A DNA stretch of 64,000 bases from JAYEPK01 sp048569615 (GCA_048569615.1 JBLIRK010000013.1:4579-68578); one strand, 5' to 3'; counted from the stretch's first letter, positions 33,738 to 43,116 are shown. The notes: a model not told the origin generated them from the sequence alone. Numbers and translations: made by a program.

Positions 33738-34550
33738 TTACACTGGTATGGACCTGCTCTTGGAACTGGAGAAGACATCGATACCCTGCTTCAGACTCAC
33801 TATCATGTCGTCCTCCCCCGGGATCGTACGGACGCCGGAGTGCTCCTCTATCCATAGAGCCTGTTTGACCGGGTCCTCCTTCAGGAATTTCTTTCCCATG
33901 TGGGTGATTATGCACAGTTCGGGTTCAATGATAGCGGCGAAATCGGCCGCATCCTCCGTGCACAGATGGTTCGGTATCCTTGCCTCCAAGGGCCTCGTGA
34001 CCGCCAGGATAAGTATCCTCGAGCCGTCGTGGGATTCCACGACACCATCCTCCAGCTCCGTGTCGGCAACATACGAGATCTCGCCGTGGGGGGTCTTGAA
34101 CTTGAATCCGACCGCGGACGGATCAGAATGGACCGATGGAGTGGCGATCCCTTTGAGGGACCGGACCTTGAACTCATCCCCGGGATTAACGGTGATGACC
34201 TTTCTCATCTTCGACAGGTGGTACTTGGAAACTGCCGGTCCCACCCTTCCTTTCCCCTTTATGACGGAAACGGGGGCGATGAGGAATCCCCGTTTGCCCC
34301 GCTTTCCGAGGCTGATACCCTCCATGAGGGTCTCTGCGTTGGAATAGTGATCGGGATGACAGTGCGATATCATCAGGCCTTCGGTCTTGAAGGGATCTAT
34401 CCTGTTCCTTTTAAGGGCATCGAGCGCCCCGGGGCCTGGATCGATGTGGACCTTGTAGTCATCCTCTAGATATATTCCTCCTGTGGATCTCTCCTGGGTC
34501 AAGGTGACGAACCGGCCTCCTCCCGTACCAAGGAAGGTAAGCCTTGTCAT
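33738..34550 (-). CDS. Metallo-beta-lactamase-fold hydrolase
   Basis: This 270-residue protein has the MBL zinc motif HxHxDH in MISHCHPDHYS (about 61-71). It opens MTRLTFLGTGGGRF, a beginning shared with RNase Z-like and other phosphodiesterase members, and has later ligands in ADTEL (about 162-166) and ITHMGKKF (about 214-221). It lacks an obvious exosite arm, so tRNase Z activity is not assured. The substrate could be RNA, a cyclic nucleotide or a metabolite ester. The ATG at 34550 has no ribosome site and a TATA box about 29 bases upstream, so the message is probably leaderless. It heads a possible operon with the unknown gene and patatin. Confidence 0.8.
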   Translation of the reverse strand: MTRLTFLGTGGGRFVTLTQERSTGGIYLEDDYKVHIDPGPGALDALKRNRIDPFKTEGLMISHCHPDHYSNAETLMEGISLGKRGKRGFLIAPVSVIKGKGRVGPAVSKYHLSKMRKVITVNPGDEFKVRSLKGIATPSVHSDPSAVGFKFKTPHGEISYVADTELEDGVVESHDGSRILILAVTRPLEARIPNHLCTEDAADFAAIIEPELCIITHMGKKFLKEDPVKQALWIEEHSGVRTIPGEDDMIVSLKQGIDVFSSSKSRSIPV

Positions 34551-34575
34551 GATGGAACAACATCGCGCATTCTCT

Positions 34576-34583
34576 TTATTTAA
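34576..34583 (-). promoter_or_regulatory. TATA box for the MBL hydrolase gene
   Basis: On the minus strand TTAAATAA is centred about 29 bases before the ATG at 34550. This predicts a leaderless or almost leaderless transcript. Confidence 0.45.
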
Positions 34584-34636
34584 TTATCTAGGTAATCGTA
34601 TCATGACGCAAATAATGACCATTTCAGCTCTAAACG

Positions 34637-34644
34637 TTATAAAT
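34637..34644 (+). promoter_or_regulatory. TATA box for the PKD surface-protein gene
   Basis: TTATAAAT lies about 109 bases before the ATG at 34749. It predicts a start near 34667 and a leader of about 82 bases ending in a good GGAGG ribosome site. Confidence 0.45.
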
Positions 34645-34748
34645 GATTAGCTTTCATCCCCATTTAGGGAGACAAGGTAATGGCCACGGCCATGTACCAT
34701 CTTCAAGTCCCTGACATACGCAAACGATAATCAAATGGAGGAAAGACT

Positions 34749-37700
34749 ATGTTGAGCAAATGGAATAAAGTTCTACTCGCCGTCATGGTCGTCCTGGTCC
34801 TCTCCATGCCCATCGGGCTTGTGGGGGCCGGTTCCGAAGATGAGTCGGCGGTCGAGACCGAAACCGCCGATGAGGTCTTCAACTTGGAGGACGACGGCAT
34901 TTCGGTGACGAAGTTAGATACCGAGACGATGGGCGCGATCCTCGGAGACATAGACCTGGAGGATGACCTGGGCCTAGTTAGGGAGAGGCAAAACCTTGTT
35001 GGAACCCAGTTCGATACCTCCAGGCTGGAAGGTACCATGAACATGAACCCCCTGGGGCTCGAAAAGGTGGATGCGGTCAAACCGAGCATATACGAGAAAC
35101 CGCCCACCAGGGCTTCCGACAACGAGGCCGATGACGGAGATTTCATCAACGGATCCGCTTTCACAAATTGGGGAGAGCGTGTCACGGGAGACCTGACCTG
35201 GTCCAACATCCAGGCTAACATCGACGGCATTGACTGGTACCAGCTGGACCTTCACAACAACGTCGATCCGAAGGCCAATGGATTGGTCAACAACGTCAGC
35301 ATCACAATGGACGATTACTCGAGCTCCGATGCGCTTTACGAATATGCCGAGGATTGGTCGGATCCCCAGAATCCCACACTTGTAAGCGACTACGGGGATT
35401 ACATGACCATGTTCGTTGTCCTCTGGGATAGCTTCACGGGCTTCAGTTTCCTAGGAGGTCATGAGTTCTTTTACGATGACGGTGATGACAACGACGGTTG
35501 GATCCCATCCGAGAACTGGACAATGAACTTCATCACACCGGTAAAGGCAGAAGGCACCAACGACCCGGATGGATTTGGGAGTGGATTCACGGAGACCGGA
35601 TTTATGTACATTGGCATAACCTTCGGATACTGGATATCAAATTCGGCCCCTGCTACAAGGGATGGATTCACGACAGATTATACCTTCACCATCAACAGGG
35701 CGACCCAGCCAAACGACCCTGGTCCGAGCGACTGGAAGAACGCCACCGCACCTCGTACCGGAACCATCCGGTTGGACTCTTTCTACAATCCAATCGATTG
35801 GTACAAGTTCACGGGCTCGGATACAACAAAATTATGGAACTTCACCATGAGCATCAACTGGACCAGGTGCAACCGCGGTGCCACGCAGACCATGATTTAC
35901 GATAACTGGGTCTACGTCTATTTCCTCACACGAAACGATGGAAGGGACGATATCTGGGGTACATCCGATGATGGATTCACAGGCTATCTTTTCCACTATA
36001 CGTTCTTCGGAATAGGATCAGGTGGAGTGTTCCCGAATAATGGCCAGCTTCCGGCCCGGGTGAACATATGGCTGAAGAACAACTTCACTAATGCTCCGGC
36101 CGATATGAGGGTAGCCTACGTGGGGCTTCTCCAAGAACCGCAGGAGTTCTCCTACCAGGGGAGCACGATCACGGGACAGTATTATCCGAGCTGGAAAGCA
36201 TTTTCCGATGTGAACTTCCAGACCACTGTCGGGGAGTACAAGGACAATGAGGCGCCCCAGATCACGGATGTGAAGCTCGAATCGAATTTCGATCAGGACC
36301 CCACCGGCGGATACTACGAAACGGAATTCACACTCTTCGTGACCTACATGGACCCCAACAACGATCCTCCGGACATGATCAACGTATTCGTCGATAAGGA
36401 CACACCCTACGAGAAGAAGACCGATATCTCAACCACCCCGGTGGACCTCTTCGACACCAATTACGCCGACGGAAAGAGATACAAGCTGGAGATGGTTGGC
36501 GAGGACCTGACCGACGAGCCCTATCCGCACACGGTACATGTTAACGCCACGGATTTCGTGGCCGCCCGTGAACTGCGTGGAGCAAAGGACTCGCTGATGT
36601 ACAACTACGAGGAAGGCATCAGGGTATGGGATGATGTCCCGGTGGAAAGGAACCAGAACTGGCAGGGCATCCCCGAGCTACAGGAGGACGATGATCCGAC
36701 CTACGTACCACTTGAAGGTTTCAACGGCATGTTCAAGGATCCCGAGAACAACTTCAGGTCCTTCAGGGTATGGAACAAGACCACTGAGGAATGGGACGGC
36801 GATTACGACACGGCGCTCATGCACATCAACATAACCGAGTGGGAAGGGATCTGGCAGGCGGTCATCACACCGAAGCACAACAAGCACGGGACCGAATCCG
36901 TCAGGTTCATGGGCTACGACGACCACTCAAGCGTCAACCTGACCACCTCTATCACCATAAGGCCGGTCAACGATCCGCCGAAGGTTACCGAGATAGATGT
37001 TGACGGTATCAAATACCAAGTGGACAACACACAGCCCCTGAGACCGATAATACACCTGGAGGACAAGGTGGATGTCAAGGAGGACGAGGAATTCGTCTTC
37101 ACCATCATCGCCGAAGACACGGACGATGTGGCTGACCAGTCCGCCCTGGAATTCAGCTACATGAGGGCTCCCCTCTCGGACGATTGGGAGGAGGACCCCG
37201 AGGTCGACTACAGCACCGGAGAGGTCATCTTCACCCCCACCAACGACGACGTCAAGGCCGGGAACAGCAAGATGGTCTTCACCATTGACGACAACCAGGA
37301 GGACGGTGACATAAAGCTCGAGGTCTACTTCGAGATCACCAATGTCAACGACATACCTACCATCATGATACCAACGACAACGCCGAGAACCTGGAAGCAG
37401 TTCCAGAAGATCTCCATCAGACCACTTGCATCCGATGACGACAAGGGCGACACCTATACATTCTCGGTGAACTTCGATGAAGCCGTCGGAGACGAGTACG
37501 ACTCCGTGCTCGATCAGCTCCCGTACACCGATGCCACGAAGGGCATTGACTGGGACATCAACGCGGCAACCGGAGATTTCTGGTTCCAGCTGGATGACCA
37601 GAATATCTGGAAGACCCCATCAGGAATGGTCAAGAGCCAGGAAATAACACTTGTCTTCGAGGTCACCGACAAGGCAGGTGACTCCGCAACAGCTTCAATA

Positions 37701-38513
37701 GCGCTCGTCCTGAACGATGAGAACGAGGAGCCTCCCAAGCCCGACGGAATAACCATAAACCCCACTAAGCCCAAGGCCAAGGAGCAGGTGAACCTTTACG
37801 TGACACCCGTCGAGGACCCGGACGGCGACAGGCTCACTTACAAGTGGGACTTCGGCGACGGATCAACCGGCGAGGGCGTCAACGTCAACCACACCTACAC
37901 CACAAAGGGATGGAAGACGGTCCAGATGTGGGTCGAGGACGGACAGTTCTCCACCGAAAAGATATCCATCAGGATAGAGGTCCTACCCGAGGACTCGGCC
38001 GACGATGATGTAGTTGATGATGACGATGATGTGGTCGATCCGGGCGATCCGCAATCGGAGGACAACACCCTGATCTACATCGCCATCGCGGGGATAATCT
38101 TCGTGGTGATAATCCTGGTGCTGCTGTTCCTGTTCCTCATCCTGAGGAAGAAGCCAGCACCGGCCGCACAGCAGTATCCCGGATACGACCAGGCCCAGCT
38201 TGGCTACTACGGAGCACAGGGACTGCCTCCCGGATATATGGGAGAGCTGCCCCCGCAGCAGACACCTGAACTGCCACCGGCAAACGAAGGCTATCCACCT
38301 GAGCAGCTGCCCCCGGCAGGAGAGCAGGAAGCACCCTTCCAGCCCCAGCCCGAGGTCGCTCCCCAGGCACCGGCCGCGGAGGCCCCGGGAGCCCAGCCCG
38401 AGATGCAGCAGCAGGAACCCGAGCAGCCCTCGGGCAACGCCTGCCCGAGCTGCGGCTCGCCTGTGGATCCATCGTGGTTCCTCTGCCCCAACTGCAAGTC
38501 CCCCCTGCAGTAA
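34749..38513 (+). CDS. Membrane-anchored PKD/cadherin-like surface protein with cytosolic zinc ribbon
   Basis: This 1254-residue protein has a signal peptide (about 1-27) and a Thr/Glu/Asp-rich linker. Two beta-sandwich domains resembling pre-peptidase C-terminal domains follow (about 120-320 and 320-480). Then come Ig/cadherin-like modules (motifs VNDPPKVTEI, VNDIPTIMI) and a PKD domain (about 1010-1078, YKWDFGDGSTGEG). An Asp-rich stalk and a membrane helix (about 1107-1132) precede a Pro/Gln/Ala-rich cytosolic tail. The last 25 residues form a zinc ribbon with CPSC and CPNC knuckles. GGAGG lies seven bases before the ATG. It is strongly acidic. It could be a major surface or S-layer-associated protein, with the ribbon docking a cytosolic partner; this is inference. 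Confidence 0.85.
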   Translation: MLSKWNKVLLAVMVVLVLSMPIGLVGAGSEDESAVETETADEVFNLEDDGISVTKLDTETMGAILGDIDLEDDLGLVRERQNLVGTQFDTSRLEGTMNMNPLGLEKVDAVKPSIYEKPPTRASDNEADDGDFINGSAFTNWGERVTGDLTWSNIQANIDGIDWYQLDLHNNVDPKANGLVNNVSITMDDYSSSDALYEYAEDWSDPQNPTLVSDYGDYMTMFVVLWDSFTGFSFLGGHEFFYDDGDDNDGWIPSENWTMNFITPVKAEGTNDPDGFGSGFTETGFMYIGITFGYWISNSAPATRDGFTTDYTFTINRATQPNDPGPSDWKNATAPRTGTIRLDSFYNPIDWYKFTGSDTTKLWNFTMSINWTRCNRGATQTMIYDNWVYVYFLTRNDGRDDIWGTSDDGFTGYLFHYTFFGIGSGGVFPNNGQLPARVNIWLKNNFTNAPADMRVAYVGLLQEPQEFSYQGSTITGQYYPSWKAFSDVNFQTTVGEYKDNEAPQITDVKLESNFDQDPTGGYYETEFTLFVTYMDPNNDPPDMINVFVDKDTPYEKKTDISTTPVDLFDTNYADGKRYKLEMVGEDLTDEPYPHTVHVNATDFVAARELRGAKDSLMYNYEEGIRVWDDVPVERNQNWQGIPELQEDDDPTYVPLEGFNGMFKDPENNFRSFRVWNKTTEEWDGDYDTALMHINITEWEGIWQAVITPKHNKHGTESVRFMGYDDHSSVNLTTSITIRPVNDPPKVTEIDVDGIKYQVDNTQPLRPIIHLEDKVDVKEDEEFVFTIIAEDTDDVADQSALEFSYMRAPLSDDWEEDPEVDYSTGEVIFTPTNDDVKAGNSKMVFTIDDNQEDGDIKLEVYFEITNVNDIPTIMIPTTTPRTWKQFQKISIRPLASDDDKGDTYTFSVNFDEAVGDEYDSVLDQLPYTDATKGIDWDINAATGDFWFQLDDQNIWKTPSGMVKSQEITLVFEVTDKAGDSATASIALVLNDENEEPPKPDGITINPTKPKAKEQVNLYVTPVEDPDGDRLTYKWDFGDGSTGEGVNVNHTYTTKGWKTVQMWVEDGQFSTEKISIRIEVLPEDSADDDVVDDDDDVVDPGDPQSEDNTLIYIAIAGIIFVVIILVLLFLFLILRKKPAPAAQQYPGYDQAQLGYYGAQGLPPGYMGELPPQQTPELPPANEGYPPEQLPPAGEQEAPFQPQPEVAPQAPAAEAPGAQPEMQQQEPEQPSGNACPSCGSPVDPSWFLCPNCKSPLQ

Positions 38514-38534
38514 TTGAAAAGGACTGAGGGGAAC

Positions 38535-38567
38535 GGGGCGTCGCTTCGTGCGGCGCCCCTTTTTTTT
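38535..38567 (+). terminator. GC-rich hairpin followed by a T-tract
   Basis: GGGGCGTCGC (38535-38544) pairs with GCGGCGCCCC (38550-38559) through ten pairs, one of them G-T, around a five-base TTCGT loop. Eight Ts follow directly (38560-38567). This has the form of a bacterial intrinsic terminator and sits 22 bases after the PKD-protein stop. The adjoining A9 run supplies a T-tract on the minus strand right after the convergent aIF2-beta stop, so the site may end both transcripts. Confidence 0.8.
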
Positions 38568-38585
38568 AAAAAAAAATATTACTTT

Positions 38586-39215
38586 CTAATTTCCGATTAC
38601 CCTGCCGACAACGATCGTACCGGAAACCTTCTCGACCTTGATCTTTACCCTGACGCCCTTGGCCACTCCAGGAACGTAGATGACGAATTTATCGACCTTG
38701 GCCAGTCCGTCACCCATTTTACCAACATCCTGGATGAGGACCTCCAGCTCGTCTCCCGGAGTTATCTGCTTTCCCTGCTCCTTAGCGGTAAGGCCCTTCT
38801 TTACCTTGACAGGCCTCTTCGCCCCGCAGGCCATGCATTCTATCACCTGGGTCCTCCCTTCCTTCACAAGATGGGTGTCGGGCTTTCCGCACTCCCCGCA
38901 GATAACATATGTATTGACATATTCCTCGATCTTGTCAAAGAGCTTTTCCTTGGGGATCTGGGATTTGAAGATGACCCTTCTCCCCTCCCTTGATCCGGCG
39001 GAGCCGAGTGACCGAAGTACGTGACCCAGCATATGATCGGCATCCCTGCGGACAGAATCCACGGTCTCCTGGAAATTCTTCCATACCGTGGTCCTTCCCT
39101 CGTACATGAGATCGAGCTCCGGCACAGACCACCTTTCCCCTTTATCGGATTCCTCATCGGGCATTGTCTCGTGGGCCCTCTTGAGCAGTGCCTCGTAATC
39201 GAACTCGTCAACCAT
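38586..39215 (-). CDS. eif2b: Translation initiation factor aIF2 beta subunit fused to a TRAM domain
   Basis: This 209-residue protein has the full aIF2-beta body (about 1-135). The N-terminal helix (FDYEALLKRAHETMP) is followed by the core (VDSVRRDADHMLGHVLRSLG) and a C4 zinc finger with CGEC and CMAC. A linker leads to a TRAM domain (about 145-209, GDELEVLIQDVGKMGDGLAKVD), an RNA-binding OB-like fold. aIF2 delivers initiator Met-tRNA to the small ribosomal subunit. TRAM-bearing forms occur in several euryarchaeal groups and are much longer than the roughly 140-residue core. The ATG at 39215 fits the family N-terminus. It follows argS by 68 bases and ends at a T-rich run shared with the convergent gene. 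Confidence 0.9.
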   Translation of the reverse strand: MVDEFDYEALLKRAHETMPDEESDKGERWSVPELDLMYEGRTTVWKNFQETVDSVRRDADHMLGHVLRSLGSAGSREGRRVIFKSQIPKEKLFDKIEEYVNTYVICGECGKPDTHLVKEGRTQVIECMACGAKRPVKVKKGLTAKEQGKQITPGDELEVLIQDVGKMGDGLAKVDKFVIYVPGVAKGVRVKIKVEKVSGTIVVGRVIGN

Positions 39216-39283
39216 ATGGGATGCCCCCTTTCGGTGGGTCTGATACATGGAGCCGTATATAAAGAACGTGGTGGAAGGAGATT

Positions 39284-41065
39284 TCACATGGATTCCGGAG
39301 CGGCGATGCCCAGCACATCCAGACCGTCGGCTACTACCCTCCGGAATATATCCACCAACGCTATCCTCGCCGCCCTCCTCGAGCTGTCCCCCTCGGCAAG
39401 GACGGGGCAGTCCCTGTAGAAATCATTGAAGGCCGAGGCAAGCTCCACAAGGTACTGCGGCACAAGATGGACCTTTCTCTCCCCCGCAGCCTTCTCGACA
39501 ACCATGGGGAACCTGAGCAATCCCTTGACCAGCTCCTTCTCGGAAGCCTCGACCAGATTGGTCCATTCCGGATCGGCGATCTTCTCCCCCTCCAGGTTCC
39601 TGAGGATCGAACATGCCCGGGCGTGGGAATACTGGACAAATGGAGCGGCGGAGCCCTCGAAATTCAAAGCGTCCTCCCAGCGGAACACTATCTTCTTCTC
39701 AGGCTGGACCCTGATCATGTTGAACCGGAGGGCTCCTATGCCAACGGCCCTGGATATCTCCTCCATCTCCTCCTCCGAAAGATCGGGTCTGCGTTTCATT
39801 ACCTCTTCCCTCGCCCTGAATTCTGCTTCCTCCAGGAGGTCATCAAGGAAAACGACCCTGTTCCTCCGAGTGGACATCTTTCCCTCGGGGAGCGACACGA
39901 AGGAATAAAAGACAGTTTCGGGCATTTTCTCGGAACCGAGCTCCCTGAGGGCCATTGAAAGCATCATGGACTGGTACTTGTGGTCCTCACCGAGCACGTT
40001 CACTGCATGGTCGCATCTGGAAAGTTTCCATTTATGGTAGGCGAGGTCCCTTGTGGTATAAAGGGCGGAGCCGTCCGACCTCGTGAAGACGAATCTCCTT
40101 TTGAATTTATCATCGTCGCCCCCCTTCACCTCTCCGGAGAGGTCCAGGTAGCTTGCCCCGTTCTCCTCCCGGCACAGTGGGCTCTTCTTAAGCCCCTCTA
40201 TCACGCCCAAGAGAGAGTGGTCCTCGACGACCTGGGATTCGAACACGAATGAATCGAAGTCCACGGCCATTTTCCTAAGGGATGCCGTCATCCCCTTCAG
40301 CACCCTTTCGCAGGCATCCCTCACATCCCTGACAGTGATACTTCCATCCTCATCGAGGGCCCTATCGAAATCACCGTCCTTGACGGCCTCCTCGTAGGAG
40401 AGCAGGAGATCGTTTATCCTCTTCTCCACCAGGGGATCCCCTTCCATCCTTGAGTTTGCGGCCTGATAGTACCTGACGAGATCATGGTCCGGTTTGTCCA
40501 TACCGGGCTCCGAAAGCGTCGATGGGGAGATGTTGTGGATGCCCCAGACAAGGATCATCACCTGCTTGCCCATATCGTTGACCCAGTACTGTGCCTCTAC
40601 CGGATAGCCTGCAAACCTTAGAAGCCGCACGAGGGTGTCGCCTATTATCGGGTTCCTTGCCCTGCCCACGTGAAACGGTCCGTTAGGATTTGCGGACGTA
40701 TGCTCCACTATGAATAGCTCGTCCTTATCCGGTCCCTTCCCGAACCTGGAAAGCTCGGACCATAGATGAGCACCTCCCTCCACGATGTACCTGTCGAGGT
40801 CGAAGTGGCAGTTGAGGTACCCTTCCGAAACCGTCAGGGACCATCGGTCGTCCGCGGGTACGGCATCCTTGATCGAATCCGCGATCTCCCCGGGACCCTT
40901 CCGGAGCTCCTTAGCCAGCGGGAATGTCACCAGACAGAGGTCCGCATGACCCGACCTGGGTGTCTCAATGACCGGATCCGCGACAATTCCCAATCTTCGG
41001 AAGGCAGCGGCAACTGCTTCCCGGAACGCCTCTTCGTAGGTCACGGCTGGATTGGGATACGCCAT
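39284..41065 (-). CDS. argS: Arginyl-tRNA synthetase
   Basis: This 593-residue class I synthetase charges tRNA-Arg. The N-terminal Add-1-like domain covers about 1-105. The HIGH-type motif is HVGRA (about 132-136, in SANPNGPFHVGRARN). The KMSKS-equivalent loop is EGKMSTRRN, as in many ArgRS enzymes that lack a full KMSKS. The C-terminal DALR anticodon-binding domain contains YSHARACSILRNLE. Length is normal. GGAGGT lies about nine bases before the ATG at 41065. The aIF2-beta gene follows on the same strand, giving a translation operon. The gene at 41161 diverges from a shared 95-base region. Confidence 0.93.
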   Translation of the reverse strand: MAYPNPAVTYEEAFREAVAAAFRRLGIVADPVIETPRSGHADLCLVTFPLAKELRKGPGEIADSIKDAVPADDRWSLTVSEGYLNCHFDLDRYIVEGGAHLWSELSRFGKGPDKDELFIVEHTSANPNGPFHVGRARNPIIGDTLVRLLRFAGYPVEAQYWVNDMGKQVMILVWGIHNISPSTLSEPGMDKPDHDLVRYYQAANSRMEGDPLVEKRINDLLLSYEEAVKDGDFDRALDEDGSITVRDVRDACERVLKGMTASLRKMAVDFDSFVFESQVVEDHSLLGVIEGLKKSPLCREENGASYLDLSGEVKGGDDDKFKRRFVFTRSDGSALYTTRDLAYHKWKLSRCDHAVNVLGEDHKYQSMMLSMALRELGSEKMPETVFYSFVSLPEGKMSTRRNRVVFLDDLLEEAEFRAREEVMKRRPDLSEEEMEEISRAVGIGALRFNMIRVQPEKKIVFRWEDALNFEGSAAPFVQYSHARACSILRNLEGEKIADPEWTNLVEASEKELVKGLLRFPMVVEKAAGERKVHLVPQYLVELASAFNDFYRDCPVLAEGDSSRRAARIALVDIFRRVVADGLDVLGIAAPESM

Positions 41066-41160
41066 GAATGGTGTACCTCCATCCCGATTTTAACATTTGC
41101 CCAAGGTTCATAAGGTTTTTCTAATCTCTAGCGTATCGGGAGGCAACAGGTTGGAAAGAG

Positions 41161-42231
41161 ATGAACGGAGACCCGGTCGGCCAAATCCTTCCCGAAGAGG
41201 TGATCATTCGCCTCAGGGCCAAGATGGAGGACAACTCGTATAACTCATTCAAGGAGGGCGGGCGGTGCTTTCTGGCCTTCAGGGTACCCGGAGAGAAGAT
41301 CGATCTGCTCAGGTCCCTCGAGTATATGGCCGAGTTCATGGACGAGGAGGACATGGAATCCGCCGAGAAGGTGATACTGATCTCCGACAGGAACTACGAG
41401 ATGACGCCTGCCGAGGTCATTGGTCCTAAAATGGAAACTAAGAAGAGAGATGATGAAAAACTCTACGGAGAGCTGAAGGAGAAGCTCTCCAGAAAAATGG
41501 AGCCCCTGGTTTTCACGATAGAGAATGACATACTTGAGCTCTACAGGATCGCGATCAGAATGGATGGCTCAATAAACCGAACCGACAGCTCTGTCGGGCT
41601 GGACCTGATCAAGGTGGAGCTCCCCAAGGAGGGCGAGGTGATCTATCTGATCTTCGATGATGGTTACAGGAAGCTCGCGAGGGGCGACGTTTCGGCACTC
41701 GCCGACAACGCTATGAGCGGGTTGAGGATGGGACCCGCCCTGGCAAAGGATCCCGCCCAGACCAAGTTGGGAAAGCTTGAAGGAATGGATGATAGAAAGA
41801 GCGGGCCGTCAACCCAAGAGAAAAAGGGCATTAAGGGAGGACCGGAAGCTACCTCCGCAATATCGAGGAAAGAGCAGGAACTTGCCCGGGATGATCCGAA
41901 GGTTCTGCTCAGAGACCTGGCCAAGAAGATCGTTCCGCTCGGATACAGGCAGGACACACTCTTCTCCAGGAAGGATGTCAATCAGCTGTTCTTCGTGGGA
42001 ATGTCCGGGCCGGCGCTCTTCGTCAAGATACTGTCCGAAAGGGAGGAGCTCCCATCCTTCCTCAGGGTCCTTGAACACAGGAAGGATGCACTTGGAGTGC
42101 TCATAACCAAGGATTGGCACCCCGACATCGAAGCCCTGTCGAGGATAAGGGGTTTCATATACCTCGACTGGAGAAGGGCATGGAGGGCCGACGAAGTCAT
42201 TGGCAGCGTTGTCAAGGGAGGCGGGATATGA
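41161..42231 (+). CDS. Uncharacterised protein translationally coupled to radB
   Basis: This soluble 356-residue protein has three parts. Residues 1-85 form an alpha/beta module (EEVIIRLRAKMEDN, GGRCFLAFRVPGEKIDLLRSLEYM). A middle helical/beta segment follows (about 100-190). After a charged low-complexity linker (about 195-245), a C-terminal alpha/beta module covers about 250-350 (FVGMSGPALFVKILSE, ALGVLITKDWHPDIEAL, GFIYLDWRRAW). The last module vaguely suggests a nuclease-like or Rossmann-like fold, but I see no secure catalytic motif. Its stop overlaps the radB ATG (ATGA), so the two products are probably made in step and may interact. I do not recognise a family. Confidence 0.7.
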   Translation: MNGDPVGQILPEEVIIRLRAKMEDNSYNSFKEGGRCFLAFRVPGEKIDLLRSLEYMAEFMDEEDMESAEKVILISDRNYEMTPAEVIGPKMETKKRDDEKLYGELKEKLSRKMEPLVFTIENDILELYRIAIRMDGSINRTDSSVGLDLIKVELPKEGEVIYLIFDDGYRKLARGDVSALADNAMSGLRMGPALAKDPAQTKLGKLEGMDDRKSGPSTQEKKGIKGGPEATSAISRKEQELARDDPKVLLRDLAKKIVPLGYRQDTLFSRKDVNQLFFVGMSGPALFVKILSEREELPSFLRVLEHRKDALGVLITKDWHPDIEALSRIRGFIYLDWRRAWRADEVIGSVVKGGGI

Positions 42232-42974
42232 ACAGGGTGCCTACGGGATGCGGCGCCCTTGACAGGATCCTTGGGGGTGGCATCGAAAGCTCGGCGATCA
42301 CCCAGCTATTCGGCGAAGGGGGCTCCGGAAAGACCAACATCTGCCTCCAGGTGGCCAGGAACGTGATCCAGGCAGGACAGAAGGTGATCTACATCGATAC
42401 CGAGGGGGTATCGATGGAAAGGTTCGAGCAGATATGCGGCGGGGAGAGGAAATACTCGGTACTCAGCAGGGAAGTCCTATTTTTTCAACCTATGAACTCC
42501 GATCAGCTAAGGGACGCCATGGCATCCACCATGAAGCTGGCGGGCAAGGATCTCCACATAGGTCTTGTTGTGCTTGATTCGGCCACGGTTTTTTACAGGA
42601 TGAACTTCGGGTCGAAGAAGGACGAGGAGAATCGGAGGGAGATCGGCAATGTTATACTTGACCTGATGAACGTCTCCCGCAAGCAGGACATACCGGTACT
42701 CATCACGACCCAGGTGTATTCAAGCCAGGGGCCCCAGGACATCCGCCCGCTGGGAGGCCACTCATTGGCCCATAACTGCAAAGTCATCATAAGACTGGAA
42801 AAGCTCGGAGAGGGCGGTTACAGGAAAGCAACCGTCACCAAACACAGGTCCATGCCCACGGGAGAGCCTGCTTACTTCAAGCTCAGCGAGTGCGGACTCG
42901 AGGACCTCGACGATGAGGAGATGGATTTCATACCCGCAAGGGACAGCATCGCAAGGGCCAATTACGGTCTGTGA
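42228..42974 (+). CDS. radB: RadB, RecA-family recombination ATPase paralogue
   Basis: This 248-residue protein is a single RecA core with Walker A GEGGSGKT (29-36) and a Walker B segment HIGLVVLDSATVF. It has no N-terminal helix-hairpin-helix domain, which distinguishes RadB from RadA. RadB binds ssDNA and assists RadA and Hjc in homologous recombination in euryarchaea. The ATG at 42228 overlaps the upstream stop and gives the family N-terminus (MNRVPTGCGALDRILGGG). Its expression is therefore coupled to the unknown gene at 41161. Circadian KaiC-like ATPases are an alternative, but length and motifs favour RadB. Confidence 0.9.
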   Translation: MNRVPTGCGALDRILGGGIESSAITQLFGEGGSGKTNICLQVARNVIQAGQKVIYIDTEGVSMERFEQICGGERKYSVLSREVLFFQPMNSDQLRDAMASTMKLAGKDLHIGLVVLDSATVFYRMNFGSKKDEENRREIGNVILDLMNVSRKQDIPVLITTQVYSSQGPQDIRPLGGHSLAHNCKVIIRLEKLGEGGYRKATVTKHRSMPTGEPAYFKLSECGLEDLDDEEMDFIPARDSIARANYGL

Positions 42975-43116
42975 GATATCCTGTTTGATAGCAGGAGGGA
43001 TAATGTTTTAATATTGTACAGAGAACACTATCACATGCAGCCCAATCCCTACCTCAAAGGCCGATTCTTTTGGTTTTAAGGTATGGGATTCTAATAAAGA
43101 AAAGGGAGGGCATCTG

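Noticed and set aside
42980..43000. A hairpin after radB (TCCTG...CAGGA) as a terminator
   Set aside because: The stem is only five pairs around an eight-base loop and no T-run follows closely.
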